A stretch of 49,179 nucleotides of DNA from TH5896 sp049578985 (GTDB lineage Archaea > Thermoproteota > Nitrososphaeria > Nitrososphaerales > Nitrososphaeraceae), in assembly GCA_049578985.1 (NCBI GenBank), contig JBAUMZ010000050.1:1-49179 (forward strand). Direction: 5' to 3'. Below the pieces are notes generated by a model. It searched no databases and had not been told where the DNA came from. It saw nothing but the letters and a program-made list of their open reading frames with translations. Shown here in pieces: positions 7,226 through 15,828 of the stretch (its first letter is position 1; the number at the start of each line of letters is the position of its first letter). The position numbers and the translations under genes are program-made.

Positions 7226-9400
7226 TCAAGGCTTATTCTTACTAGTTGATTTATCGTCAAGGAAAAAATCCGAGTCCTGATCGGTAACTTCTCTGATCGT
7301 ATTATTAGAATCAGAAGGACGGGAAGCAGACGAAATTTTAGTGTTAATTCTTTCTTGTTCTTTCTTCCTCTTGTTTCTGCGCCTGATCAAAAACAATCCG
7401 CTTATGATTACAATGATGGCAATGATCACCAATGGAAAGACACCCGAAAATCCACTCGCAAAAGTGAATGCATCATTATTACTGTCATTACGGTTACTGG
7501 ACGCCGAAAGCTGTCCTTCATATGCTACCGTATCTTTTAATAGTAATTCATGAACCGTTCTAAGATTATCACTATAAGTAACGTTTAGGCTCACAAGGTA
7601 GTTACCTGCTGGTAAATCACTATCAATGCTAAGAGGAATACTAAATGGAAGTGGAGAGTTATCTGACAGATCCCCTAGATATTGTTGTTGGAATGGACCT
7701 GTAACCAAAGATTTGTTTAAGTTGCTTCGCGATGGATCTGCATTATCTGCTGGATTGACTAATTCTACTGTCGTAAACAGTGCGACTGTATTTCCTTCGT
7801 TCAATAAATTACCTATTAGATTTGGGGCTCCACCTACGTAATTTATGTCAAGGTCGTATGTCCTAATCCGTATTTGGCCATCAACGTAAGCACCAATATT
7901 TAAGGTGTCTGTTTTGGACTGTCCCCTTTCTATGTACTCGGCATTTATTTCAAATTCAGTAGGCGTATTAATCATGTCCTCGGCGGCATAAACGGTCGTG
8001 GACATTGGGAAATTTGATAGAGGTGCCATATAATCTACTCTCCATCTCGAGTCTCCTAATATCTTGACAGAATTAGTCCCTGAAGAAAGGGAAAAAACGA
8101 TATCTGTAAGCGGTAAACTACCATTGTTAATTATGCTAAAACGCAGGTTTTCTAGCCTTCCTGCTGTAAGTTTTATGGGGTTTTTGTTAATTTCATCTCC
8201 AGCTTCATTTACATTACTCTTACTATCATTGGCAACATGATTCTGACTACTGGACGTAGTTGAAACTCTCCCTGGATTTATGCTGAGCACTGAGTCTGGG
8301 GGATTTGGCGCTATGATCATTCCTATTGAATAATTGGAATCGGTACGTATGCCGTATGCATTATTGTATGCTATTTCCAGATCCAAAGTCTGTATCGTTC
8401 CTCCAGAGGAATAGTCAGGATATACAATTGGGGTGATTAAGACAGAGCTTCCTGCCGGAATATTTCCAATGTTAAAAGATTCTGAATCGATCGTCGTAGT
8501 GGAGGATCCATTTACCGAACTGCTGTCATAAGTACTAGTGTTTGCGGCAGTAGTTCCACCAGAAACCCCCACCAAAGTAACTACTGCTCCTGTAGCGTTA
8601 GCTGTTCCATCATTTGTTATAAGAATTTGCAATGGGTTTGGATAACCTGCAGTTAGATTTTGATTTAGCAATGCAGTGTCTAAAATTACCTTACCGGTCA
8701 ACCTAAATGGGATCATCATTGAGGCTGAGATCTGCCCGACCTCAAGAATCTTCGAATATGATAATGTTAAGTCACCAATATACGGACCCACTTTGGCTTG
8801 CGGAAGAACATCCATTGTGAAGAACATGGTGAAAGTGTCACCGGCCTTAATGATAGAATCATAACTGGACACTGCAACATTTGGGGAGGTGACATTATTC
8901 TCGCCTTCAATCGCTCTAAATCCAGGGGGGAGGGTTAGATATCCTGTTACCCCCGTAATATCGGTTCTTCCTCTATTTACGAATACTATCGCAAGAGTAG
9001 AGGTTCCTTCTCCAGGGCCAATTTCCTTCTTGGAATTGTTTGTAGTTGACGTGGAGGTAGAGATAGAATCTTCTGTCCAATATGCTTCAAGAAAAGAAGG
9101 AGCTCTATCAGTCTGAACAGAGATGGGGATAATAGTGGGAGGAGATGAATTAGACAGTTGAGCAAATACATTCACTCCAAATATTGTAAATAGCACCAAA
9201 TATGAGATTACTGATATTAATAATAGACACAACCCTAATCTCATTCGAGGACTTGAGTTTTTTCTTTTCTGCTTAGATGCAGCGTCGTACCGCCTCACCA
9301 GGCTTCTTCTTCGCATGAGATCCAAAGTACATCCTTTGAAAAAGGAACAAGGGTCATTGCTATATTTCTCACTTAGGTTGTTTTCTCCTTGTTCCATCAT
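7226..9400 (-). CDS. Large membrane-anchored surface protein, COG1361-like
   Basis: This 724-residue protein has an N-terminal hydrophobic segment (about residues 52-80, ending FGVNVFAQ) and a C-terminal helix (about 650-672) followed by RRRNKRKKEQ, so nearly all of it lies outside the cell. The body is a string of beta-sandwich repeats of the CARDB/NEW3 (COG1361, S-layer-like) sort, with recurrent phrases such as PLQILITNDGTANATGAVVT and LRFSIINNGSLPLTDIVFSL. Many N-x-S/T sites suggest glycosylation. Its ATG overlaps the stop of the ABC ATPase gene by ATGA, so the two are translationally coupled. In other archaea similar proteins sit in MacB-like ABC operons with a permease, which is not found here. 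Confidence 0.75.
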   Translation of the reverse strand: MMEQGENNLSEKYSNDPCSFFKGCTLDLMRRRSLVRRYDAASKQKRKNSSPRMRLGLCLLLISVISYLVLFTIFGVNVFAQLSNSSPPTIIPISVQTDRAPSFLEAYWTEDSISTSTSTTNNSKKEIGPGEGTSTLAIVFVNRGRTDITGVTGYLTLPPGFRAIEGENNVTSPNVAVSSYDSIIKAGDTFTMFFTMDVLPQAKVGPYIGDLTLSYSKILEVGQISASMMIPFRLTGKVILDTALLNQNLTAGYPNPLQILITNDGTANATGAVVTLVGVSGGTTAANTSTYDSSSVNGSSTTTIDSESFNIGNIPAGSSVLITPIVYPDYSSGGTIQTLDLEIAYNNAYGIRTDSNYSIGMIIAPNPPDSVLSINPGRVSTTSSSQNHVANDSKSNVNEAGDEINKNPIKLTAGRLENLRFSIINNGSLPLTDIVFSLSSGTNSVKILGDSRWRVDYMAPLSNFPMSTTVYAAEDMINTPTEFEINAEYIERGQSKTDTLNIGAYVDGQIRIRTYDLDINYVGGAPNLIGNLLNEGNTVALFTTVELVNPADNADPSRSNLNKSLVTGPFQQQYLGDLSDNSPLPFSIPLSIDSDLPAGNYLVSLNVTYSDNLRTVHELLLKDTVAYEGQLSASSNRNDSNNDAFTFASGFSGVFPLVIIAIIVIISGLFLIRRRNKRKKEQERINTKISSASRPSDSNNTIREVTDQDSDFFLDDKSTSKNKP

Positions 9401-10161
9401 ATTCTATTTATTATCTCTTTTTCAATGGCCCCATCCCGGATGAAAATGGTTCTATCTGTCCTAGATGAAAGGTCTGAGTTGTGTGTTACAAACACGATAG
9501 TTCTTTTGAACTTGTTAGCAAGCATTCTCAATAGATCAAAAACCTCTTCTCCTGTCTTTGAATCTAAATTTCCCGTTGGTTCATCAGCAAGAATTATGGC
9601 AGGATTATTCATAAGAGATCTAGCAATGGCCACACGCTGTTGTTGTCCCCCACTTAAATTTATGGGCTTAAGCGATGCTTTTTCTTCGATCCCTAGTATT
9701 CTTAGCAGTTTCAGTGAGCGTCTGTGTCGCTCTTCACTCTTCATTCCAGAGATAATAGCTGGAATCTCAACATTCTTCTGAACCGATGTTCTGTTAATTA
9801 AATTGAAGGACTGAAATATATAACCTATTAGTGAATTTCGCATTTGAGCAATCTGACTATCTTTTAGGGAAAAAATATCTACATTATCAATGAAAACTCT
9901 TCCATTGGATGGTCGGTCCAATGCACCGATAATGTTTAGTAAAGTTGACTTACCACTTCCAGATGGGCCTACAATTGAGATAAATTCCCCTTTTCTAACT
10001 GCAAAACTAATTTCCCTAAGAACAATCAAATCTCCAGCAGGAGATTTAAAGACCTTTGAAACATTTTCCATTTTTAATGCGACAGGCAACAAAAGATCAT
10101 TGGCTTCATCTTTAGCGCTAGTTCCAGTCTTTTGATTATATCCCACAACATTATCATGCAT
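9397..10161 (-). CDS. ABC transporter ATP-binding protein, LolD/MacB type
   Basis: This 254-residue cytoplasmic ATPase has Walker A at 65-72 (GPSGSGKS), the Q-loop at Q117, the signature LSGGQQQR at 169-176, Walker B ending ILADEP with catalytic E194, and the switch histidine H227 (VTHN). The sequence VLREISFAVRKGEF and SFNLI are typical of the LolD/MacB/FtsE group, which works with FtsX/MacB-like permeases in export or mechanotransmission rather than import. It is the first gene of a coupled pair with the surface protein at 7226-9400. No permease gene is adjacent, so it must borrow one from elsewhere or act with the anchored protein. All catalytic residues are present. Confidence 0.9.
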   Translation of the reverse strand: MHDNVVGYNQKTGTSAKDEANDLLLPVALKMENVSKVFKSPAGDLIVLREISFAVRKGEFISIVGPSGSGKSTLLNIIGALDRPSNGRVFIDNVDIFSLKDSQIAQMRNSLIGYIFQSFNLINRTSVQKNVEIPAIISGMKSEERHRRSLKLLRILGIEEKASLKPINLSGGQQQRVAIARSLMNNPAIILADEPTGNLDSKTGEEVFDLLRMLANKFKRTIVFVTHNSDLSSRTDRTIFIRDGAIEKEIINRI

Positions 10162-10683
10162 AGCTAATAGCCCTATTAGATTTCAATCTTGTTTTTTGCT
10201 TTCTCCAACGTATATTTTTCCCTCTTTATCCAATTTTGAGGATGATTTATAGGCAGTCATACAGGCATTTATAGTTGACTTCAACTACCCTACTCGAATT
10301 GGGGCCAAACTTATTATGGTATGAGGAGAATTTAATGAACAACAGAATTCGAGACAAGTCGAACTGCTATGTCTTACAGAAGTAACAACTATTTTTAGAC
10401 AATTATGTTCAATAATCTAGCTACATATTCCTATTCTAGGAGAGTAAAAGATAGGAGTTTTTACTAATATATATTGCCAAGAGGACCGATAATACAGTAC
10501 TGCTAATTTTATGGATTCCTCATAAAATATCCGTTATCTGTTACCTGTCATTCTTAAGCTGATGCATTAGATGGCCTGTAAAACAACAAGGGACTATGAT
10601 TGGTAGAACATTCTTCTTAGTGAAGTCAATGATCTCCAATTATACACTGTGAATGAAAATTATAAAAAATAAGAAAGATGAAA
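10162..10683. other. Spacer between ABC operon and proteasome-like operon
   Basis: No firm gene is seen. A 22-codon open frame on the minus strand (near 10190-10260) is followed directly by the ABC ATPase leader but may be chance. The promoter of the ABC operon should lie in the first 100 bp. Confidence 0.35.
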
Positions 10684-11364
10684 CTAGATATCTTTCACCA
10701 TCTTCTTGAATGTTGCATCTTTAGCCGTAACAAGTCCTCTCTCTACTAATGGTTTTTCTCCTAATGCCTCCTCTATAGCTCGATCGCTCAATTGGACGGC
10801 TTGAGCAATAGTTAGATCTGGATTATATTCTTTCTGAATTGTGTCGATAGCCGTGTCTGAATACTGACCTATTGCAAAACCAGATCCACTAAAGTACGTA
10901 CCACTAGGATCAACTTGATACAATTGAACCCCTGTCGGATCTATTCCTGCAATAATTATCGATGCTGCCTGAGGTCTAACTGCATAAATTGTAAAGTCAT
11001 GCAAGTAAGAGCTGAGCTGTCTTGCGAGCGACTTTATATCTGTGGGACTATCATAAGTGAATCTGTATTTCTGTGCAGCAATTCTCATCTCATCAATTAG
11101 CTGAAGTATATCTCCTATGTACCCAGAACCAGTAGCACCGACATGCCCATCTATCACAAATATCTTTTCTGATGGTTCTACCAAGGGCTTTGTAGGCTTA
11201 ATATGACTAGAGATCAAGGCAAAGGTTGACGTCTTAATCCCTATTGTTGTTGAACCCCTACCAACGGCCTCTAGGGCACTGTCTACTAATAGTAGTCTTC
11301 CTTCGGGTCCATAGTAGTAAGGATATCTCGAGCTACCAACTCCAGAACTGCCTATATCACCCAT
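10684..11364 (-). CDS. Divergent proteasome alpha-type subunit
   Basis: This 226-residue Ntn-hydrolase-fold protein resembles a 20S proteasome alpha subunit: YYGPEGRLLLVDSALEAVGR matches the H0 helix region, then GSTTIGIKT, SEKIFVID and AVRPQAASIIIAGID follow in alpha order. The gate segment before H0 is atypical. Normal archaeal alphas have a YDR motif followed by ITVFSPDGRLFQVEYA; here there is a Gly/Ser/Tyr-rich N-terminus (SSGVGSSRYPYYYG) without YDR. The lysine equivalent to the pocket that receives HbYX tails of regulatory ATPases seems kept in SEKIF. The gene starts 2 bp after the beta-type gene, with a GGAGGA ribosome site inside the beta stop region. It may form a second, specialised proteasome with its partner. 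Confidence 0.75.
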   Translation of the reverse strand: MGDIGSSGVGSSRYPYYYGPEGRLLLVDSALEAVGRGSTTIGIKTSTFALISSHIKPTKPLVEPSEKIFVIDGHVGATGSGYIGDILQLIDEMRIAAQKYRFTYDSPTDIKSLARQLSSYLHDFTIYAVRPQAASIIIAGIDPTGVQLYQVDPSGTYFSGSGFAIGQYSDTAIDTIQKEYNPDLTIAQAVQLSDRAIEEALGEKPLVERGLVTAKDATFKKMVKDI

Positions 11365-11366
11365 TT

Positions 11367-11954
11367 CTAGTATTTCCTCCTCTCCTTCAATACCAAGGGA
11401 AGGTTTGGGATCGTCAATACATCTATGCCGTTTCCCGAACCAGGATCTCTTTCCATTGCCGCAGCTACGGCTTTAGTAGCAATTTCCTTTGCTTGTTCAT
11501 TGGTCATGTCTTTGTGATATATGCTTTCAAGCACTCCATAGGCAATGGGCGAGCCTGAACCAGAGGAAGCAAATTCCTCACCGGTGATGGCTCCACTCAT
11601 ATCTGCCACAAAAATGTGTCCACCTTCTTGATCTACTCCACCTACCAGTAATTCTACGAAATATGGTTGATAGTTCTTGAGGCCAGTGTATGCCTGATTC
11701 GCAATTAGCCTAGTTGATTCTTTTACAGTGACAGGAAATCCTCTACGTAATTCGATTAGATTTCGCTCAGCCTTGACAAGCTTAACCATGTAATCTGCGT
11801 CAGATAGCTGCCCAGCAATTGCTACTGCTAATGTTTCATCTATTTTTGTTATTTTTTGCGTAATCTTAGAACCTATAAAGAACCCCTTACTGGCCCTTCT
11901 GTCAGAGCCTAGTACGACTCCGTCTTTTGTTCGTATACCAACTATTGTGGTCAT
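11367..11954 (-). CDS. Proteasome beta-type subunit, catalytic
   Basis: This 195-residue N-terminal-nucleophile peptidase is the proteolytic partner of a 20S core. After removal of Met1 the chain begins TTIVGIRTKDGVV, so there is essentially no propeptide. Counting from that Thr1, Asp17 (GSDRR) and Lys33 (TQKI) fall exactly at the catalytic positions, and SGSGSPIAYG matches the conserved Gly-Ser-Gly-Ser stretch, followed by GIDVLTI. It is therefore predicted active. It opens a two-gene operon with the divergent alpha-like subunit. A GGTGA ribosome site precedes the ATG. Archaeal genomes often have extra beta genes, and this one may not be the main housekeeping copy. Confidence 0.9.
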   Translation of the reverse strand: MTTIVGIRTKDGVVLGSDRRASKGFFIGSKITQKITKIDETLAVAIAGQLSDADYMVKLVKAERNLIELRRGFPVTVKESTRLIANQAYTGLKNYQPYFVELLVGGVDQEGGHIFVADMSGAITGEEFASSGSGSPIAYGVLESIYHKDMTNEQAKEIATKAVAAAMERDPGSGNGIDVLTIPNLPLVLKERRKY

Positions 11955-12017
11955 TCTCTTTCACCGGATATATCTACACAAATGGAGTATTAATTGACCA
12001 GCATTTATGGAAATGAG
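11955..12017. promoter_or_regulatory. Leader and probable promoter of the proteasome pair
   Basis: On the minus strand an AT-rich ATTAATAC element (about 11987-11995) precedes a GGTGA ribosome site just before the ATG at 11954. This predicts a short leadered mRNA, unlike many leaderless genes in the window. Confidence 0.35.
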
Positions 12018-12155
12018 TCACAAGCTCGTAGACCGATCTCTCTTGACTTCATCAACGACTTGGTCAAGATATTTTCTTAGTTCTTTCTCATCAAACTCGG
12101 CTTTTGTCACTTTTTCCCTTTCTAAAATATCTTGACTTGCGATGATCTCATTTAC
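12018..12155 (-). pseudogene. Gene fragment, charged helical tail
   Basis: This minus-strand open stretch of 45 codons without a start ends in TGA at 12018-12020 and reads like a natural helical tail: NEIIASQDILEREKVTKAEF, then DEKELRKYLDQVVDEVKRDR. An in-frame TAG lies directly upstream. I do not recognise the protein. It is probably the end of a deleted gene. Confidence 0.35.
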
Positions 12156-12505
12156 CTACTGAAGTAGGTTGTACAGAACCGGCTTTTGCACAGGATGTAG
12201 TGTATAATATAGTTGCAAAATAGCTTTTGCACAGGATGTTCAGGTAAATATAATTGCTAATAATTTGTGTATTAGTTCACTAGGTGTCATCCCTTCTTGC
12301 CCACGTGTTCAAGGGGCCCGAATGCAAAGGGAATTTCAAGATTAGATAAAGCTATAAGTATTTCGGGCCCGAAAATTATGTCAAATCTGGGTGGCTTTTT
12401 ACTCTTATGAATGAATCTCACATAGACAGTTTTCTAATACCGGTCATTAAACCAGATCAGATAAGTGTAGAAGCAACAAAGTTGCCCTTGGTGCATCTTT
12501 AATAC
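12156..12505. repeat. Spacer with direct repeat and palindrome before the usp gene
   Basis: GCTTTTGCACAGGATGT occurs at 12182-12198 and again at 12223-12239. Further on, TTTCGGGCCCGAAA at 12361-12374 is a perfect 14-bp palindrome, and a related GGGGCCCGA lies near 12313. They are unusually GC-rich for the region and lie 130-320 bp upstream of the universal stress gene. A regulatory role is only a guess. Confidence 0.5.
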
Positions 12506-13003
12506 ATGTATTATTCTATATCAAGGCGATCTGATGTGCATAAGAAATTTAATAAAATCGTAGTTGCAATCGATGGTTCAACGGAATCAATGCATGCGGC
12601 GAACTGCGCTATAGGAGTTGCAAAGAGGTATGATGCAATATTGATCGTTCTTACTGTATTACCACAGGAATTAAGATATGACTATAGAATTGATCGGGTA
12701 GATCCGGAAATTCCTATGACCCCTGTAAAGGGAGTGGTTGAATTATCTCGAATGGAGATCGAAGGTAAGTGGTTTACAGGCATCAAAAAAGATGCTTTGG
12801 CTAGTAACGTCAAGATAGAGACTGAGATCGTAATTGAAGGGAAATCTATTGTATCAGACATCATAGAGTATTCTGAAAAGCAGAGTATTGATTTGATAGT
12901 GATTGGTACAAAGGGAAAAACGGGATTAAAAAGGCTTTTACTCGGCAGTGTTAGTCAAGGAGTATTGGCTTATGCACACTGCCCAGTACTACTTGTAAGA
13001 TAA
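12506..13003 (+). CDS. Universal stress protein, UspA family
   Basis: This 165-residue soluble protein has one Usp domain. It opens with FNKIVVAIDGSTESMHAANC, the usual first strand and nucleotide-contact Asp. It keeps the ATP-binding signature G-x2-G-x9-G-S at residues 134-148 (GTKGKTGLKRLLLGS) and ends with the strand HCPVLLVR. Such proteins bind ATP, dimerise and are induced by stress, but their precise task varies. The ATG at 12506 adds 13 residues ahead of the domain. It is not coupled to a neighbour. Confidence 0.9.
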   Translation: MYYSISRRSDVHKKFNKIVVAIDGSTESMHAANCAIGVAKRYDAILIVLTVLPQELRYDYRIDRVDPEIPMTPVKGVVELSRMEIEGKWFTGIKKDALASNVKIETEIVIEGKSIVSDIIEYSEKQSIDLIVIGTKGKTGLKRLLLGSVSQGVLAYAHCPVLLVR

Positions 13004-13227
13004 AGATAAATTTGCGCTTCCTCTTAAGGATGGGAAGGAGAAGTTCGTCAACAAGAACATCCGTTGGATTGGTATATTACAGCTGCTTGTTGTCTACTAT
13101 AATGATTGTAGACCCTGGAATATTTGTAGACCGCTGTGATCCGAATCATCATGATGGTACCTGCCTGTTCAACCTATATTATAAAATAGCTAATAATTGC
13201 AACCCTGAACCACGCTTAATTTAGTAC

Positions 13228-13911
13228 CTATTTTATTTTAATTGTCGTGATCATTTCCATAAATTGTGGAAGATAATCTGAAAATTTATCCGGCAAATTG
13301 GTATATGTGATTACGTAAGTTCTCTGAGGTCTTTCTATCCACATTTGTAATTTGTGAAATTCTTGATGGGCTGTACTGACCATGTACTCTAACACACGTG
13401 CAGTTATATTCAATTGATTAAGTTTCATGGTTGTGGTGTTTACTTGGATATCCGCTAATTCATCTACAACTTCATTCACTGCTTGTTCTACTGATTGATT
13501 TCCTGAAGGAAACATGAATACATTTACTGATGGGGTACGAGGTTCAACCCCTGTAGATGGACCGAGGAACTCAATAATGGAACTATTCTCAGCACTCGGG
13601 AATTCCCTCTTTTCCCACGACGACGGATAGTTGATTTCGAAACTGGCTCCTGGATTACTATACAATGACAACGTCTCATTGGATTCCTGTGCAAAAACCA
13701 AGATAGGATTAACTGCAGCTAAATGAGTCACAAACAATATAATGCCCAGTACAGTACATAGTGTTACTAAACTAAATATACATGAATGAGCCGGAGGGAA
13801 GGTTTTATCCTTCATATTGATTATTGTCTTTAAGTTAACGTTTATTTTTGTATTACAGATATTACTCGCAAGACTTTCAATACTTAATTTCGTGTTATGA
13901 ATTCTAATCAA
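13228..13911 (-). CDS. Secreted PsbP-like domain protein
   Basis: This protein is probably exported and made of one PsbP-like (MOG1/PsbP fold) domain. A better start than the first ATG is the internal ATG at 13813-13815, giving a 195-residue protein that opens with a basic stretch and a hydrophobic signal helix (FSLVTLCTVLGIILFVTHLA) ending VFAQE. The mature part contains FEINYPSSWEKRE, SVNVFMFPSG and a C-terminal strand pair with YVITYT, typical of PsbP-like proteins found in many copies in thaumarchaea. Their function is unknown; a cell-surface or lipoprotein-like role is likely. It is convergent with the usp gene and monocistronic. Confidence 0.7.
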   Translation of the reverse strand: MIRIHNTKLSIESLASNICNTKINVNLKTIINMKDKTFPPAHSCIFSLVTLCTVLGIILFVTHLAAVNPILVFAQESNETLSLYSNPGASFEINYPSSWEKREFPSAENSSIIEFLGPSTGVEPRTPSVNVFMFPSGNQSVEQAVNEVVDELADIQVNTTTMKLNQLNITARVLEYMVSTAHQEFHKLQMWIERPQRTYVITYTNLPDKFSDYLPQFMEMITTIKIK

Positions 13912-14103
13912 ATTGATTATAAGTAGATTGTTCTGAGATCATACATCTAACTCTTGCTGTGCACTTAGTCTCCTATTTTTTCTTCTGGCTATATTCAAGC
14001 AGACAATTGGCAAATTAGAGTATGTAGTTTAGAATGGTATAGTTTAGACCATCAAAGCAACACCATTCACAGTCTGAAGCTCACTACTTCAAACATACCC
14101 AAC

Positions 14104-14683
14104 TTAAGTTGTGAAAGCGTAGCTATAACTAGTGCTTACCACCTTGCCATCATTTACTATAAGGTACTGCCGCTCAAGAGGGCGATTTTCGAGACAATCT
14201 CTTATTCCATTTGAGTATCTCACCTGGGCTTCCAACGTCGTTCCAGGATAATGAGGTACCATTCCATGATTAGACATGCGTCGCCAGCGATGATCCTTTG
14301 AAGCTGGCTGTGGGTACCAGACGTCACCAGCATATCCAGGTAAATGACCCACTTTCAAAGCTTCGACAAGTGCGGCGGTATCGACGATGTTTCCTCTAGC
14401 CGTAATTACTAGGGACGCACCTTTCTTCATGCGGAAAATAACGGTCCGATCAAACATACCATCCGTCTCAGGAGTTAGTGGGGTATTGATTGTAATTACA
14501 TTGGATCCACAAGCTGTTCTTTAGAAGCGAATGTGGCCCCAAGCTCATGTTCGTCAACAGTGCGTAACGGAAACTGATCACAATAGAGAAATTTACATCT
14601 AAGGTTTAAGTCGTTCGCAAACTCTGTCCAATCTTACCCATTCCCACCTTGTCTTCTAGATCGTGCGCTCTAGCCGTGATCTG
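14104..14683 (-). pseudogene. Broken NAD-dependent formate dehydrogenase
   Basis: A functional enzyme of this type would oxidise formate to CO2 with NAD+. The intact tail (14104-14457, 117 residues) shows FDRTVIFRMKKGASLVITAR, GYAGDVWYPQPASKDHRW and a catalytic-region HGMVPHYPGTTLEAQ, diagnostic of the D-2-hydroxyacid dehydrogenase-like formate dehydrogenases. Upstream to about 14683 more pieces can be read in different frames: TARAHDLEDK, VGMGKIGQ (degraded Rossmann motif), VDEHELGATF and VITINTPLTPETDG. Stops, at least two frameshifts and missing residues separate them, and the N-terminal domain is gone. This is a dead gene, probably once acquired horizontally. Confidence 0.85.
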
Positions 14684-14733
14684 CTATATCCCATCTTCCT
14701 TCTAAGTTCAGCCAGTTAACTTGGTTAACTAAA

Positions 14734-14742
14734 GAATATATT
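14734..14742 (+). promoter_or_regulatory. TATA box of the roadblock-like gene
   Basis: GAATATATT is centred about 30 bp before the TTG at 14768. It supports the TTG as the true start of a leaderless transcript. Confidence 0.5.
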
Positions 14743-14767
14743 TCCCTCTTCGCTAAAAGCATCTCCA

Positions 14768-15286
14768 TTGAATAGTGAAGATCTTTTAAAAGGTATTCTC
14801 AAGCTGGACTCAAATATCAGATTCATAGGACTGTTGGAAAAGTCAGGTCATCTATATGCTGGTGGTCCCAGAGAAGGCATTGTGCATCACCTAACAGGTA
14901 AGAATTCTGAAGTCAGCCTTTCGCAGACGGCCCACATTGTTCAGATGAGGAAAAATTTTTCCACAGACTTGGGAGAGCTCAAGTATATGGTGTATGCCCA
15001 TGATGAAGTACTAGTATTCAGTATACCCATTTTAGAAGATCTTATATTGGTATTTTCTACTGAGAAAGATGTAAGTGTAAATGGCATTGTAACCATCATA
15101 ACAGATTATATCAAGAGCATTGAACCAGAACTAAAACTTGAGAAGCCAACAAAAATGGTAGATGAAGAAAAGAGAAGGACGGTTATAAACCTTCATGATT
15201 CTGGTATTACTGAAGACCTGATTGCTGAACAGATGGACCTTGACATTAATACAGTTAAAATTCTAATTCAAGAGTCTATAGCATAG
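14768..15286 (+). CDS. Roadblock-like domain protein with C-terminal helix-turn-helix
   Basis: This 172-residue soluble protein is of a thaumarchaeal type. Residues 1-120 look like a roadblock/profilin-like fold: NIRFIGLLEKSGHLYAGG begins a two-strand unit, and DLILVFSTEKDV is a later strand. The last 45 residues (VDEEKRRTVINLHDSGITED, LIAEQMDLDINTVKILIQE) look like a helix-turn-helix of the sigma/Fis-like type. The combination suggests a sensor tied to a DNA-binding or protein-binding tail, but no function is established. It starts with TTG, supported by the TATA spacing. A distant relative without the tail lies at 41976-42410. Confidence 0.6.
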   Translation: MNSEDLLKGILKLDSNIRFIGLLEKSGHLYAGGPREGIVHHLTGKNSEVSLSQTAHIVQMRKNFSTDLGELKYMVYAHDEVLVFSIPILEDLILVFSTEKDVSVNGIVTIITDYIKSIEPELKLEKPTKMVDEEKRRTVINLHDSGITEDLIAEQMDLDINTVKILIQESIA

Positions 15287-15828
15287 AATTATCGATATCC
15301 GAGAGACATATTTGGGAGAGCAAGTCTGTCTGATCCACGCTTGGCGTTAAATGACCGTCATATCAGCATATAATTAAGCATATAATTCTACATAATTCTC
15401 AACAGGTCGTAGATCTACAAAAATTATACTTGCCGATGGATTCGTAAGGGAAGACTGACGTGTATAATAGGATTAAGAAAGCTTGCTTTCCGTGTTCGGG
15501 GGATACTGAGTATTGTTAGATTGTGTCATAATCCTAGGTGTCTATATCTAGAATACAATGGATCTTCCCATGGTGTCGGCCTATTTAAGTCGACGAGCAG
15601 GATTTAGTATGCATAGTCTCAGTCACTCCCTTGGACAGCCATGGCTAGTTCTGATTCAGTATCTTAATCTTTCAATTACACATTCCAATAAAGGCCTATT
15701 AAATCAATTTTTCTTGTCATGTTTATACCTCTGGGTATGTCCCTAAGAGTTGACAGAACATATACAAAGAGTCTTAATTTAGCAAATCTTGTAAACATTT
15801 AAATCTAAATTCTATTACCTTCTCCCTG
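15287..15828. other. Spacer, nothing recognised
   Basis: Short open frames in this stretch lack promoter, ribosome site and protein-like composition. The last 60 bp should hold the promoter of the 15829 gene. Confidence 0.4.

Noticed and set aside
7045..7260. A 71-residue minus-strand gene after the surface protein
   Set aside because: It overlaps the end of the surface protein gene in another frame and has no promoter or ribosome site.
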